A stretch of 64,000 bases of DNA, taken from positions 7,727,983 to 7,791,982 of the forward strand of contig OY718807.1 of NCBI GenBank assembly GCA_963070105.1, written 5' to 3'. Positions 29,228-43,090 of this stretch are shown in pieces. Position 1 is the first letter of the stretch; every line of letters starts with the position of its first letter. The position numbers and the translations under genes were made by a program. The notes below the pieces were generated by a model. The model was not told the origin of the DNA. It saw only the letters and a list, made by a program, of their open reading frames with translations, and searched no databases. Origin of the DNA: Litomosoides sigmodontis. Lineage: Eukaryota > Nematoda > Chromadorea > Rhabditida > Onchocercidae.

Positions 29228-31879
29228 ACAATAAGCTAACTTCTGCTACAATAATTATTTATGCTTAGTTTTCAAATTCTTTATAATTTATTTCCTTCAT
29301 TGTTTTATACGACTAAAAACTTTCATCTATTAGCACACAATCATTTTAATTTGCTATCGCTTATCACTTCACCAACAACTATGAATTATGCAACAATGCT
29401 TCATTAGCTAGCTATCATTTCAGGTTATTTCAAAAAAAAAATTCAAATTTTTTTTATTTCAAATGTTTATTACTGCAAGAGATTTGTTTCTTCAAAAAAA
29501 AGAAGTGAAATTCTAATTGAATAACTTTGAAATGTTGTCGTTTTTTGGAAGAGTAACATACAGTTACACATTCATTCTATCCGTCAATATCATTTATCAT
29601 TTAATTTAATTTATGCATTTTTTCATGCGTTTAATTCAATCTAAACCATTTTGGATCAAGGTTTTTTTTCTTTGAACACCAAAAAATTCTTTTATTCTTA
29701 AATACAACTGGGAGCAATCGTTGGTAGTTTAAATTACATAATTTTGCATTCAATAATTAAACAATTTAATTATGAAGCAATAAAATTGCTTTTCCAATTT
29801 CATTTCCCTCCTCCCCGCCAGCACTTCTCTTCCGCAATTTCCCTCTTACCCTTTTTTTTTCGCGTTTCCTCTTCTTTTTCCAATTTATTTCAAATTTCCG
29901 CACTTCCGCTAATACTATTGGCTAGTAATGATTAGCAGTGTTTCGCGTTTGACGTTACTTCATATTATTGCCCGTTGAATTTGATTAATTTACTTGCTGT
30001 GTGTAGAAATGAATCAGTCATATTTGCTGTAGCAGCAGAAATTTTGCTAATTACTTTTTCATTTGTCCTTTGTGCAATGAAATGATTAAATGAAAACTAT
30101 CATTCTGTTCATCCCTTTTTCTCTTTCTGTTAATTTCAATTCTATTATTCTGTACTATTTGTGAATCGTAGACATTTGCTATTTTAAATATCATTTATTA
30201 CTTATTTTCCATCTCTCTCTCTCTTTCTCTCTCCCTCTCTGTTCAGCTGCATTATTATCTGCGATATATTATCGCTTCACCAAAAACGATAGTAATAATT
30301 TTGAAGTAATTTTGTGTCATTATTTCAATTCAACCTTTCATTAACGTCATCTACTTATCTTCTCACGATGAGCAAAGTTTTCCTTTCTAACTGGATCAAA
30401 CTGTTTCTTACAATTCGTAACTGTTATAGAAATACGGTGAAAATTTTCAAACTAATTGTTATTCATTTCCTTTCGCTTTTCAAACCAAACTAATTTTTTA
30501 ATTAATTCATTATGTACAACCATTCCTGTAAATCAATATAGTCATTAAATAACAGCACACCACGTCCTCCTACATTTCTAACCAACAATTCAGTAATTTA
30601 TTTTTTTCTCTATATTAAACATACTATTACTATTCCTTAAATACAAAAATTTTTTGTCAGTATTTTTGAAATATCAGCAATTTCTAATTTTAATTCAAAG
30701 CATTCCTTGCATTGCTTTGTTAAAAAATAAAAATTTGCCAATGCTATATAAATTTTTAGGAAAAAACTGGATATAGAATTAAAATTTAATTGAAAATTGT
30801 TTCTATTACTAATCATGATAAATTTTAAATACACTACTTCCTCATCAGCACATTCTTTCTGACAAAATATATCTGGTAAAAAAAGCATTTGTTCTTGAAA
30901 TGTGTGTGTGTGTGTGTGTGTGTAAAAAAGTGTATTTGTGATCAAAAAAAAGAATTCAAAAAACTTCCGCCATTTTTTTTACAGTCCAAAGTTAGTTACC
31001 ACCTAGAGTTTCTGCTAAATTTATCGCCATCATCGCTCTTTTTCTCTATTACTCAACATGTTATTATATAAGCTCAGAGTACTTGCATAAGTTTACTGCA
31101 TTTCAAAGTTGTTAAAGTATAAGTAGGAGATATATTAGTACGAGAATTATATAAGTGTTTCATACAAAATATGCAAAAGATAGTGCTGAACACGAAAGAA
31201 TTAAAATTTTAACTACCAATGTTTTATATCCATCAGTTAGGCCATAGAGGAAATTTTTAAATAGTTTGAAAAGAATGCTTTCCACATAACTTTAATTACA
31301 AAAATTATCCATCAAATATTGCTTCCGGCAGCTTTTACAGTTTCAATTCCTTTCTCTGTTTAGTCATTTTAAGCAAAAATTATCCATTCAATGGAAGTGC
31401 TGAATGGAGTTTTTAAGTGCAAATCCAAAAGCTGAATGAATCATCCAAAATTTTTAAAATATTTTTTTTGCCATTGTCGATTCTCTTCCTCACCTTTACA
31501 CGTCATATAAACACATTTATTATTAATTTAAATTCATTATTGAGCAAATTTGATTCAGTGCTTGCTTATAGCTAACTGTGGTGGAAAAGATGGAACATAA
31601 CATGAAATGATTAGAAGTCTCTCGATAATCTTCCTATACTAATTATACCTTTATTAATTAAACTATTAGTTAAACGTGCGCATCAAGCAACGCTAGACTA
31701 TCTTGAAGATGAAATTATTTAACCGTTGCATATTTCAGTTTTATTCCTAATAAATTTAGATAACTATTGATCGACGTTTAACGGTGTAAGTTCTCATAAA
31801 TCTTCCGGAAAATTTAAAGCCAAAAGAAATATATAATACTAATAGTTCGCCTAGCTGTAGAAAACCACGACAGATAAAT

Positions 31880-33900
31880 CTAATTAGCGCCTAAATGAAC
31901 GGTTGCAAATGATAGCATATAAACCGTTCGGTAAATACTGGTCAGCACAACAGACCAATTATGTCTGACTAATTCGGTATTCATAACTCTTAATGTTCTT
32001 TTGATATCAGTACTATCATCATATAACTCTCCCCCTCCCCAATAACTATCTTGTAAGGTGTGCTTTTCGTGGAAACAATCAAGGTGTCTCAGTGAGACAG
32101 CTTGAAAGGAAATGGAAATTCGGTCTGAACACTTCCAGCATCCGAAATGGGCAATTGACCAGGTTTTTTTTCGACTCTGCAAGCGATTGTCCTCGTGGGA
32201 CTCGTTAGTGCGCCGGTGTTGCACTATGTACACGCAGACGTGACACATGAAGCATGTACTTGTGCGTGGGTGTTGACAGGATGTTTATGCATAGCCGTAG
32301 TGCAGTAATGATTGCTGTGTAGAGCTTAGGATTTGTTGCTAGAAAGGGGATTTCGCTTTGTTACTTCCTTCATGGACCTGTGTTGCTAGCTCATTCGCGG
32401 TAATTTGATTAATGCCAATCAGACTGCTTAACTGCTACAGTTGTTGACCGTATCCTTCATGGTTTTCAGCCCATTAATTACTTACCTACACATTGGACAG
32501 CATCTTTACATACTAAAATCGTAGTTTACGTACACCTATTCGTTGCCACTCCTAACTGCCAAAACACGTGAAATGCAACCCACGCAACACTACGTGGAAC
32601 AAAAAGAGGGCTGAGTGCTGCAAAAGACAAGAAAGATCTGGTAGCGATTGCTGGTGTGAGTCCTAAAATGAGAGGAGTAAATATCACGAGGCTTTCGCAA
32701 CTATTCCAGTCTGATGTCATGCTACGTTATGCCGCCTACTCGGGAGCATACAGACACGGAGTGGAAGAGGTGGGATGCTATCTGGTTGTCTCGTAGTCTA
32801 ACTGCATCACTCACTCACTTTCCCATCTATCGATTCTGTCCTGAAGCTTAGCCGAATGAGTGGGTGGTCTTGTCAAAATGCGCGCGGGAGGATGGGGGAG
32901 GGGTTTGTGATGGTGGTGCTGCTGGTGGATTATATGGAACAGTAGTTTCCCCGTATTATTGTTGCCAAGAATTTCTGCTGATGCTTCCCTCTCTCTCTCC
33001 ACTTCCCCCCTCTCCTCACTTCCTCTTTTTTCCTTCTCTCCACTTGGACATTTGCCATTCCGGTCCTCGAGTCTTGTCCATCGCATCGAGAAACCGTCTC
33101 GCTCCGCGTTCCTCTCCGTGTAGTGGAAGCAGTTGAGCACGTAGCAGTAGCAGTAGCAGTAGTAGTAGTAGTAGTAAGCGGTAGTAAGGAGTAGGAGCAG
33201 CTGATATCGACCGGATCGAATAGTTAACGGTCGAGTATTCCTTCCCTTCCTTTCCCTTCTCCTCCCTTCCCTTCCCTTCCATTTCCTTTCCTTCGCTTCG
33301 CATACCTTCTTCTGTTGCTACTTGCCCCCCCCCCCCGCATACCTTCTCTTTCCATTGCTATTCGAGAACATTTCTTGAGAAAGTGAAGTGAATGAAGTTC
33401 ATGTAATATTTCAAAAAGTTCCTTCCATTTCCATCCTCTCTGATCAGTCAATGAGTTCCCACTTCTTCATTCGTTTGTGTTAGCAATCTCTGGTTGACGT
33501 TGATGTTAGATGCAAATTATTGCTAGACTAACGGTTTGCCTGATAACTGAAACGTGCTCGCTTCGCAAACAGGCTACTAGCTGGCGGAGAGAGGAGCGTG
33601 AAGGTGTGTACTATGACCGTGAAGTTGAACGTGAAGAAGGTGTGTGCTGCTGGTATGATGCGTACGCATGTCATTTCATTTCATCTACATATCTATCTCT
33701 CATCTGTGCATTCTTCCGTGTTTCTAATAGTTGTCTGCGCATATATGTTTCTCTGTACCTCCTTCTCCCACCTGTCTGCGTGTATGCGTGCGTAACTGTC
33801 TCACTATCTCTTCGTCTCTTTGTACATTCTGTTAGATCGATTGAAATTCGTCTGGGTTTCTTTATATGTTGAAATATTATTGTTGGAAGTTGCATGTGTG
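31880..33900. other. GC-richer island without a recognised gene
   Basis: Base composition rises visibly compared with the flanks, with few A/T runs, many CG-containing words and C/T-rich tracts. Mid-size ORFs occur on both strands (minus 31880-32248, 122 aa; minus 32526-32720; minus 32811-33140, 109 aa; plus 32864-33136; plus 33510-33872), none of which I recognise. Candidate explanations are the Pumilio promoter with untranslated 5' exons, or an old mobile-element remnant around 31.9-32.7 kb. A possible donor (GCTGCTG before GTATGATG) lies near 33651. Confidence 0.5.
33147..33185 (+). repeat. Short GTA/CAG-type trinucleotide run
   Basis: Interrupted run of GTAGCA and GTA units inside the GC-richer island; a microsatellite, possibly in a Pumilio 5' leader. 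Confidence 0.8.
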
Positions 33901-34845
33901 TATGTATCATTTATCGGAAAACGTGCTTTCCGTAATGTCTAAAACGTTTCCGATCAATTGCTAGCCACCTGTCTCCACTACTGCAACGTCTTCTGTTACT
34001 GCACTCGTATTGCATTGGGAAAAGGTTGGATGGATGAATGAGAGATTTTGTGTGATGCAAATTTAGTGCCATTTTTTCGTCTATAATCTTCACACTATCA
34101 TCCTTTTCACTCAAATCCTTTGCGGTTTATTGTTTCAGCATTATTTATGTCAATATTCATTTTATTGGTGTAATCGGAAAGCATATTTTTGCAATGTAAA
34201 TTTTCATTTTAATAATTAAGCGAGAAAACGAATGCAATTTTGATTTAATAATTTCTCTTTTCCCTTCTAGGTTTTAATTGCTAGTGCACATTTTTATATC
34301 CTACTCTCCACGATCGTCATCTATTTCACGTAGTGGTTTGTTGGCGGTGCTCATTTAGACGTAGTATTGTAACAGATGAAATATTCGAGATGTGTGAGGC
34401 CTGTTGTGGTTACATTGTTTAGACTGCAAAATGTTTTGCTTGAGATCATTTAATTGCAAAAATGTTTAGAATATTGTTGCATGTGTAAACAAATAGATCA
34501 CTTTTCGAAGTAAGATTCTGTGATGGCGAGTTGTTTTGAGGCATACAATTACTGAATAATTCTTTTCAAATTGATGTACATGACGAGAACGACACATCAT
34601 TTATGTGCTCTTTTTGTTTTGATGGAGTTTTTCCTCACTATGCAGAGCGATTTTAAAGAGGCGATTATCGAAAAGTGGATTGCCATGGACAAATTTTCTG
34701 TGTGTTCTCAAATGTCATAGCTCGTTTCGCTATGTTGGACTAATTTATGGTTAATTTAGCTAATTTGACTTTATCTCAAGTTATTCACAAATCGTGAAAA
34801 GAATCCCAAATTATTTATCTTTCAATGAATGTTGAAACAAGAGCG

Positions 34846-35154
34846 TCAATGTATTTTTCCTTCATACTTAGGCTTGGATTTCTCATGATCTGCTGCTTTT
34901 TCTTCATTTTCTGATATACTAACCTTCACGTCTGCCCCAAATGTTGCTTTAAGTTTGACTCTTATGACTTGGTGTTTGATCTCCATCAGTTCTGATTTTG
35001 GCAAGCATCCAACTGCAACAAACTGTACGAACTTTTCATTCTTTTCTGTACTGACTATGTGTTCTGTGTGTGTATGTATGTGTGTCTCCGTCCCCATGAT
35101 TATTTGAATCTCTTTGAGGGCGTTATAATTTTGCCTCGCTTTGTACCCTGTCAT
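34846..35154 (-). CDS. Unrecognised 102-aa ORF upstream of Pumilio
   Basis: An ATG-initiated minus-strand ORF with a mixed, protein-like composition: a His/Thr-rich low-complexity patch near residues 24-31, then a well-mixed region with F-V-Q-F-V-A-V-G-C-L-P-K-S-E-L, and a charged Lys/Glu C-terminus. An in-frame TAA lies just upstream of the ATG, so it does not extend further 5'. Out-of-frame protein-like fragments interrupted by stops continue upstream to about 35215, which suggests a decayed gene or mobile-element fragment. I cannot assign a family. Confidence 0.3.
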   Translation of the reverse strand: MTGYKARQNYNALKEIQIIMGTETHIHTHTEHIVSTEKNEKFVQFVAVGCLPKSELMEIKHQVIRVKLKATFGADVKVSISENEEKAADHEKSKPKYEGKIH

Positions 35155-35929
35155 TTGGTCAATTTAATTGATCTCACGCTCAGTCTGATGGAAACAGTTC
35201 TTGTTGATAATCAATATGTAATCGTCATACTACGTATGATAGAATTATCAGAATTTCAAGTGTAATAATCGAAATTAAAGTATCCGTATCAAAAGTTATT
35301 TGGTCTCTACGTTTATAATAATACTGGATTACAGACTTTCCTCTATTTATGTGCTTTCCGAACACTACGAGTGGTTTACGGGTGTGACCACATAGTAGCT
35401 GATATTGTATTTATAAATTTGTTAGCATTTCGTTGATGATGAGAAAAAGAGGAGGGGAACGATCCAGATTTTTGTTTGATTACATACACAAAACTACACA
35501 GTCACGTTTGATGAGTGCACAATTTCTTGTTAATATTACTAAACAGAAGTTGCTATTATATGCTGTATTATAATCTCAACAGCGATGACATTTCATGTGG
35601 TGTATAATACCATTTCATTAAGGGTAGCGGTTTGTAAAATCGAAGCCAATTTTTGATTGGAAGTTTCTTTTGATGTTGAGAGCAAAAAGTACAAAAAATT
35701 GGCAGTGTGTGTTAAGCGCAAGCGGTTATTTTACTAGGCGATGACGCAATCAGCCATTTAATCATGACGCATTTGCTCCCTACTTTATTCAGTGTTATTT
35801 TTTGTTACTCTTTCCAATTAACACAAGTGAATCGTGTTATTGCAGGTCTTGTACAAACTGTATTATATCCGCGTTGTGTATTTCTACTATTTTCAATTGC
35901 TGTCATACTTTTCATACCGAACAATATTC

Positions 35930-35931
35930 AG
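35930..35931 (+). other. Acceptor 14 nt before the Pumilio start (trans- or cis-splice)
   Basis: CAATATTCAG precedes a 14-nt leader and the ATG of the modelled first exon. Because Pumilio genes often have distant 5' exons, this may instead receive a cis-spliced leader from the GC-richer island at 32-34 kb. Confidence 0.4.
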
Positions 35932-35945
35932 AGTAAGATAGCATT

Positions 35946-38900
35946 ATGGCAATGGCTGAACAACAGTGGTCGAATCACTATCCAAGTTCATGGAGCAGCA
36001 TGCGATCAGGTTAATTTTTTGCTAAACTATGTTAAAATAATTCTATATTTCATTTTTCTCAGTTGTTTCTCTATTTATTTTATCCCATCTGTCTGTATGC
36101 TGCGAAGGATGTATACGATTGAGAGCATAATGATATTTCATTGGTTTTAGTCCTATCTTCGGTTGATTTTTAGTGATACTTCAAAATTTTTTAGTTCTTG
36201 AAGTTTTGGGATTATAGTTTTAGATGTATGTAGTTGAGCCATAACTGATTGCAATTTAATTTTTAATATTGCCGAATGTTTTTTAGAGCATGCTGTTAGT
36301 AATCCGATTATGGTACAAGGCAATGCAGGTGTTGGCATTGCTGGGTCTATAAGATCTCGAGAAAATTCACTTTGCACACAGATGATAGCAAACGTTTTGG
36401 GGTCGTCTGCTGGAAGTTTGGGTGCAGCTGATACGAAATTCGTAAGTTCCTATAGGTTAAATTTTAGGAGCAATTTTAGTTCCTATCTTGTGACGTTTGG
36501 CGATGATAGGTTTATTTGAAGTGCTGCACATAGTTCCTTTCGTGTATATTATCTTTGTTTTTGGAACCTGAGAAAATTATTAAGTGTAAAATCCTGCTAA
36601 AAGCACATATTGTGACCACATGTGTTAGCCTCTGGCTGATAACTGCCAGCTTAATTAATGCAGTCCTTTTGAAGTTTTCTATGTCATGCTTCATATGTTT
36701 TTATGTTCTTTCCAATCCTCAAGATTTATTTATTTCGGCGATCTTTTTTGAAACACGTTGAGGTAAAGAAAATTCTTGAGAATTTGTTTTCTTTTAGGAA
36801 ATTCTAATTTTTTTTCTTGAGAACACAATACTTTACGAGAAGAGGGTAATGCCATCTTGAGATAAGCAGTATTATGCTTCTATTCTTTAAATGAGATTTA
36901 CACATCCCATTTGTCCTGAAGTAGGCTGTTGCTCTCTTAACGAACGGGATTTTTTCTTAATGAGTAATAAGTAATGAATTTTTTTAATGAAAAGTGTTGG
37001 GAATGTTTCGAGTACAAGAAACTGCAAAGGTAATGAAATATTTTGGCATGTATTCATAGATAAATGCTGTGAAACTGGAAGATGGAAAAACGATTGAAAG
37101 AAACGACGATAAATCAGTTAAGTCGACTAGTGATGCACTGGGGTCGAATACGTCGACACCGTTTGTTCAAATACCTTATCAGCTACAAACAGATTCTCTT
37201 ACTTTGGGCTCTACGCAAGAAATTCAGGTTGGCCTTTGGGTTTCTAATGTATTTGATTTCACTGTAGTCAATACTGATGTATTAGATATTCTTTTACTGA
37301 AAGATTTTTAATTTCATAAATTCGTTATCTATTTATCCGTGCATTTCCTTGCATCTGCTGGCGTTTTGACGGGTTTTTCAAACTCAAGGTGAAAGATGAG
37401 TAGTCAAGTGTTACTAATTCTTGAACACCGAAGTTCTGGATAGCTTAACGGCTTCACACCACAGTATCTTATTAACGTTTTTCATGCCAAGAATATTGAT
37501 ATTACTTGCACAGTAAAAAAGTCTGAATTTCAAATATAACTTAAAGCTTTGGAGATACCGCGCGATTCGGCAGTCCATGTGAAAGTGAATTGTTCCATTC
37601 TGCCTTAAGAATCCCACTTCACTATATCGCTGACTGATTTTATTGAAGCCTTGTTAGAAATACTATGACTGTTAAGCTGTGAGAGCTGTTGTGTGCTTAT
37701 CCACATATCAATATAACTCTTGTGAAAAACTTGATGTTTTAAGTAGGAATCACATCATTGCAAATCGTTCGTTTTTTAAAAGGCAGTTGGCATTCCGCAG
37801 GTTATTTACACAAAGGAAGCTACAGCTCGAAATAACCGTTAGGAGGGTCTAATAACATAGAGATCAATAAATTCTAGTACTTAGATGATATACAAGAGAG
37901 GAAAGCTAGTGCAGTATCAAAAAAAATTCGGTTAGTAATCGGTGATATGCTGGTGTCTTAGTTATTGAAATAAATTTGTAGTTTTTATACGATCGATAAT
38001 TTTCGCCTAGCAATATGTAGCAGTCTTTTTTGTTTATTTATAGAAAGTATTTAAGAGATGAAAATCTTGCATCGAAAGAAGAGAAAGAGAAAAAAGCTTT
38101 CTTTTCACCTGTTTTAGGATGTTGTGATGTTATTGCTCTGTTGGTATGATACTGCCGTGTATGTGACAGTTGTACTATAGTAGACATCAGGACGAGAAGT
38201 TTTTATTTTTCCTTTCGTTTCTTCACATCAGCGTTTTTCTCCGTTTTCTATCATCGTTGTCTGCTGCAGTAGTAGTATGGAAGTATTGGTAGGACTGATC
38301 GTAGTAGGCTGCTACGTACCAACGCATCGTCGCCGGGAATCACCACCCTTTTTTAGGAAATACTCCTTTCTTGTTTTCTAATGTTTAACACACCATGTAG
38401 TCGTTTCGTTTTTTTGTCTTCTGATATCGGTTTTGGCTGTCTGCCATTTAGCAGTTTGCTATTCTGCTCTCAAATTTCCATTGCACCTCAAAACTTTTAC
38501 AAAGTGCCTCATGAACTGTCGCTGCACTCTTACACCTTATAAAATATGAATGCAGTGTTGAGTTGTTCTTCCTCTGTGACGGTCAAGAAAAGGTGTGGTT
38601 GGCTTCTCCTTACAGCCTTATTCACTTGTATTATCATCGTATTCCTTTTTTATGACGTTTCGTTAAGCCCAACTAACAATCAATTTATTAGATTAATAGT
38701 AACTCTTGACTCTTTTTAATAGTTATATAAATATACTTTCCACAGAATAGCATTACATTTTTGCTGTAAATCGTTTCCGTTGTGTGGTCAATCTTGCTTT
38801 TCAGCTCTAAATATTTGGCAGATTACCCCGTCTCCTCTCTACAAAGAAAAACATGATGTGCTGCTGTTAGCTTTGAAAAATGTTTTGATAAATATTCCAA

Positions 38901-41900
38901 TTTCAGTATCCCTATATGCTACAAGGACAGCAAAACTCGATAATTTATCCAGGAAACGTACAAACAGCCGGACCTTTTGGAACAACTCCAACTGGATATG
39001 GTTACGGCTCATTTACTGCGGTGTATAACAGTGGTGGAGCTCCAAATCTGCCGCCCGTATCGGAACCATCACTTGCGATAAATGGAAATATTGGAGGTTA
39101 GATTCAACAATATAGTTTTTGTAAAGCATATGGTCAGATTTGACGATAGTTGCGAGTATTACGTCGTATTCACCCAAGAAGTTATATATATTATATTGGT
39201 ATCTAATGATTTTTGTGAGTGCATCAATTTGTTTTTAGGAGTTCGCGGTACACCGCCTACCTCAGCTCTCTTTTCGTCTTCTCCACCTGGCGCTTTTCAT
39301 TTTCCGCTAGGTTATACAACACAGCCAGCAATCAGTCATCTGGCCACCAGTCTATCAAATCTATCGATCGGTCCACCCCAGTCAACTCCAACAACTCGAA
39401 ATGAATCATTCACTTCAAATGGACAAGTTAGTGCTCCATCTTATGGAGTGCAACCGCAACAACAGTATCTTTTGATGAATTTCCCCCAAACACCTTCAGC
39501 TGGTTCACTGGGCTCAAGTCCCAATTTCTTTGGTTTGTCTTTTTTGCGTCCAATTTTTTATATTTCAGTTTTTTATTAGGGAATTGTAGTTAGTTGTTTC
39601 GTTTTTGTACAGACAAATTATAAACGCTATAAAGGTCCCACTATAGCCATTCGCACGGTCTGCTGAAATGAGATTTCTTCAAGTTATTTTTTAGTATTTA
39701 CTGAACTTGTTACAATGTAGTTGTTGGCTGGTCTTGAAATTAACAACTGAGTAGAATACATGAATGCAGTTAACATTTGAATATTGTATGCCCCTTAAGT
39801 TGTTTAACATTAATAAAGAACATACTACACCATAATGTGGTTGGAAGTGACGTTGGTCAGCAGTATATATCTATTATTCATGAGATGTGTAGGATCATTT
39901 GTTACTTTCAGGTAATGCATTTTCGACGACGTACAATCCTCCATCAATTTTCCCAGGATCATCGTCTGGTGCTCATATGCAAGCACCTCCTGCAACTCGT
40001 TCTACTTACGCTCCTCAGCAGAGTACAATTGCACAAATGCCCTACAATGTTGCTGTTCATAATAGTCGGCGAAACAATTCAACTGTTTCGGGTCGAGGTC
40101 AAGATTGTTTATTTACATAACTCACTTTTTTAATTCCCAGATTTGAGTAACCTTCCGTTCATAAGTGCTTTACCAGTTGGAATAAATTGTGCATTGTGCT
40201 GTCATGACTTTTATAAATAGTTGATGAGGTAATTAGCGAAGTTACTGCGGTTGGATTGGCAGTTTTATTCGAGATTTTAATTAGGTGGAGTACGCATTTG
40301 TGGTTTATTGCCTGAAGAATAGGTGAATAGATGGTTTGGCTTTGATATTTTAATGCTTCTTTTAAAAGTTTTTGTATTAGTGGCTGTGGTAATCAAAGAA
40401 CACTATGAATGCTAATTTTTAACTTAAACTTGACATTCAGTGCGTGAATATAAAGATGGAAGTTATGAGCAAAAATATGATGGTAACTGAGCGAAATTTT
40501 CTCCTTTAGGATATGCTTCGACTGACGGCGATAGACAAACAAGATCGCACCTGTTAGATGATTTTCGGAATAATCGTAATCCTCATTTGCAACTAACCGA
40601 TCTTGGCAAACACGTTGTTGAATTTGCACAAGATCAACATGGTTCAAGGTGAGAATTTTGTGCAGTACCTGTTTTATCATCTACACACCCGGTAATGATT
40701 AGGTCATTTGCATTTAAAATATAGTTATGTTGTATATTCCCATTACAAATTTTTTAGATTTATACAGCAAAAGTTGGAGCGTGCTTCGCTAAAGGAAAAG
40801 CAGGCAGTATTCGACGAAGTGGCATTACACGCCCAATCATTAATGACGGATGTTTTTGGAAATTATGTAATACAGAAATTCTTTGAATATGGGACTCCTG
40901 AGCAAAAGAATATCCTCACAAATGCAGTAAAGGTAGTCGTTAGATATGTAAGCCTCGATTGATTAGGTATACAAAATATATAGTTTCATACTGCGAAGTA
41001 ACCAGTGAAGGTATGCGGAAGAAATATTCCTTTCAAAAATATTTAGTTTGAAAACCAATTGTCACCCTTATCGCATGTTATCAGCTGTTTTTAGGGCAAT
41101 GTCATGTCACTGGCACTGCAGATGTATGGATGTCGTGTCATTCAGAAGGCTTTGGAAAGTATCGAACCGGAGCAACAAATGGAAATTCTGAAGGAAATGG
41201 AAGGACAGGTAAGTAGATATGTGTCGAGTATTTGCGATCGTGCATTTTTAAGCAGTTGAAGTTTCGTATTAAGAGCGGAATTTGTGTAGTATTTTGAAGG
41301 TAGTTTAGTCGGAGAGCATCAATTTTTTGATTTTATTATCCCCTAAAGTGGTATAAATTTCAGGTTTTGAAATGTGTGAAGGACCAAAATGGAAATCACG
41401 TCGTGCAGAAAGTTATTGAACGCGTTGATGCTTCACGATTACAATTCATTATTGATGCTTTGGTTCCTGCGGGAGATAATATGACGGTACAAATCGGTTT
41501 TCATGTTTCTGCTTCCTTTATGAAATCGAGTTTTCTATAACAAATTACAACCACTTCTCGAGTTGGTCTTTATTAAAGTTATGCTTGCTATAGGTGTGCA
41601 ATTTGTCAACGCACCCATATGGCTGCAGAGTGATTCAACGAGTGCTGGAGCATTGCACAGATGAACAAAAACGACCTGTGTTGGACCAACTTCACAAGCA
41701 CGTCAAAAGTTTGATCGTGGATCAGTATGGAAACTATGTCATACAACATGTTATTGAGCACGGCTCGTTGGAAGATCGAGATCGTATCGTCAATCAAGTT
41801 AAGGTTCGTAATTTTAGAGAACATTTCACTTTGCTCAACACTGCGTACATCTGTTCTTGCTCTATTTTTAACTTAATACAGATGTTTCTGATCGGAAGGT

Positions 41901-43090
41901 ATTTATTTCCTTCCACCATATATTTATACAGAGCTGAAATCGGAGTGGTGTAATCGTTGACGGTGTTTTTTCATTAGCAAATGATCAAATACGGTTTTTG
42001 ATAACACACCACTGTGAAATGAGGACCCATTGCTCACATCTAAATCGTAACACTTTTCTAGGGTGATGTCCTCCATTTCGCACAGCACAAATTTGCATCA
42101 AATGTAATCGAAAAATGCTTGACATGCGGTGAACCACATCATAAGAATGCCTTGATTACTGAAGTGTGTGGGAACCCGAATGAGTTAGTTCTTTTACTTC
42201 AGTCAATAATATGTTACTAGTATTCCACTGACATAATTGAATCCTTCGGTTTTACGTCAAGTTTTTTAATGAGCACGAATCTCTAAACTTGTGTTTTGAT
42301 TGGAACGCCTAATGCCATCAAATAGTTTTAAAGCTCACTGAAGTTAATCGATGACCGCGTTACACGCGAATGTATCGATATGTATTTGTTTTTCATTTAA
42401 CGAAAGCAATGTTATACCGTTTGAAATCATCCATCTTCGGGCAGTGAATGATATTTTTCGTCGTTGAATTTTTCCATGTGCCTTGTTCTAATTTATATTG
42501 TATATCTCTTCTCACCCGCCCTTTATACTTCGTCTGGTACTTGATCGAATATTCAGCATATAACTTCGGTATGTGTAGTAACACATGATACACGATATCT
42601 ATATCCTGATTAGTATAAATATTATCGAAATTCAAAAATAAGGGAAAATACATTCTCTCCGTGGAGTAATTTCGAGATCTTACCAGGATGCATAACTGTT
42701 TTATGTTTGGATAGAACTTCGGAGAACTTGTGAGTGTCTTTTGCTTTCAGTATTGCTACACCACTTTTGATGATGATGAAAGACCAGTTTGCTAACTATG
42801 TTGTGCAAAAGATGTTGGATGTAGCAGATAGCGCTCTGCGAAAGAAGATGATGCTAGCTATTAAACCTCATATTCCTGCACTGCGAAAATACAACTATGG
42901 AAAGCATATCATCAGTGAGTTACTTTCGACATTTGTTTTCATCGTTAAGGAATGTGGCACATGCGTTTGTGAACATTCTTAATGATTATTTACTGCAGCT
43001 AAACTGGAGAAATACTTTCAAAAGCAAAATGGTGGGTTGCCGATAATGCAACCTGACTATTCATCGATGAATTCTATATCAATTATGTGA
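35946..43090 (+). CDS. PUM: Pumilio-class PUF RNA-binding protein (14 exons)
   Basis: Cytoplasmic 3'UTR-binding translational repressor of the Pumilio/PUF-8/PUF-9 class. Exons as modelled: 35946-36009, 36287-36441, 37060-37227, 38907-39096, 39239-39532, 39912-40097, 40510-40648, 40758-40932, 41095-41208, 41364-41486, 41594-41803, 42062-42183, 42751-42914, 42999-43090; 731 aa, no frameshift. Residues 1 to about 355 are a Pro/Ser/Thr/Gln/Asn-rich region without a recognised domain. The PUF domain runs from about 360 to 715. RNA-reading triplets read from the sequence are R1 S398/R399/Q402, R2 N434/Y435/Q438, R3 C470/R471/Q474, R4 N506/H507/Q510, R5 C547/R548/Q551, R6 N583/Y584/Q587, R7 S619/N620/E623, R8 N662/Y663/Q666. 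This is the set known for human PUM1, so UGUANAUA binding is expected. The R4-R5 interval is five residues longer than usual in this model. The start was chosen as the first ATG after an AG acceptor. Family assignment is very secure; exons 1-3 are less so because the N-terminus is poorly conserved. Confidence 0.93.

Larger units (their letters stand above)
24331..31879. other. Mostly AT-rich non-coding sequence
   Basis: No supported gene on either strand. A GC-richer patch at 24440-25330 holds the CRE-like pair and a short hairpin; the remainder is AT-rich with an 82-bp imperfect duplication at 29.07-29.23 kb and short CT and GT runs. Confidence 0.6.
33901..35931. other. Spacer between island and Pumilio
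   Basis: Moderately AT-rich. Apart from the unrecognised minus-strand ORF at 34.85-35.15 kb I see no supported gene; it may be intronic if Pumilio has a leader exon near 33 kb. Confidence 0.5.
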
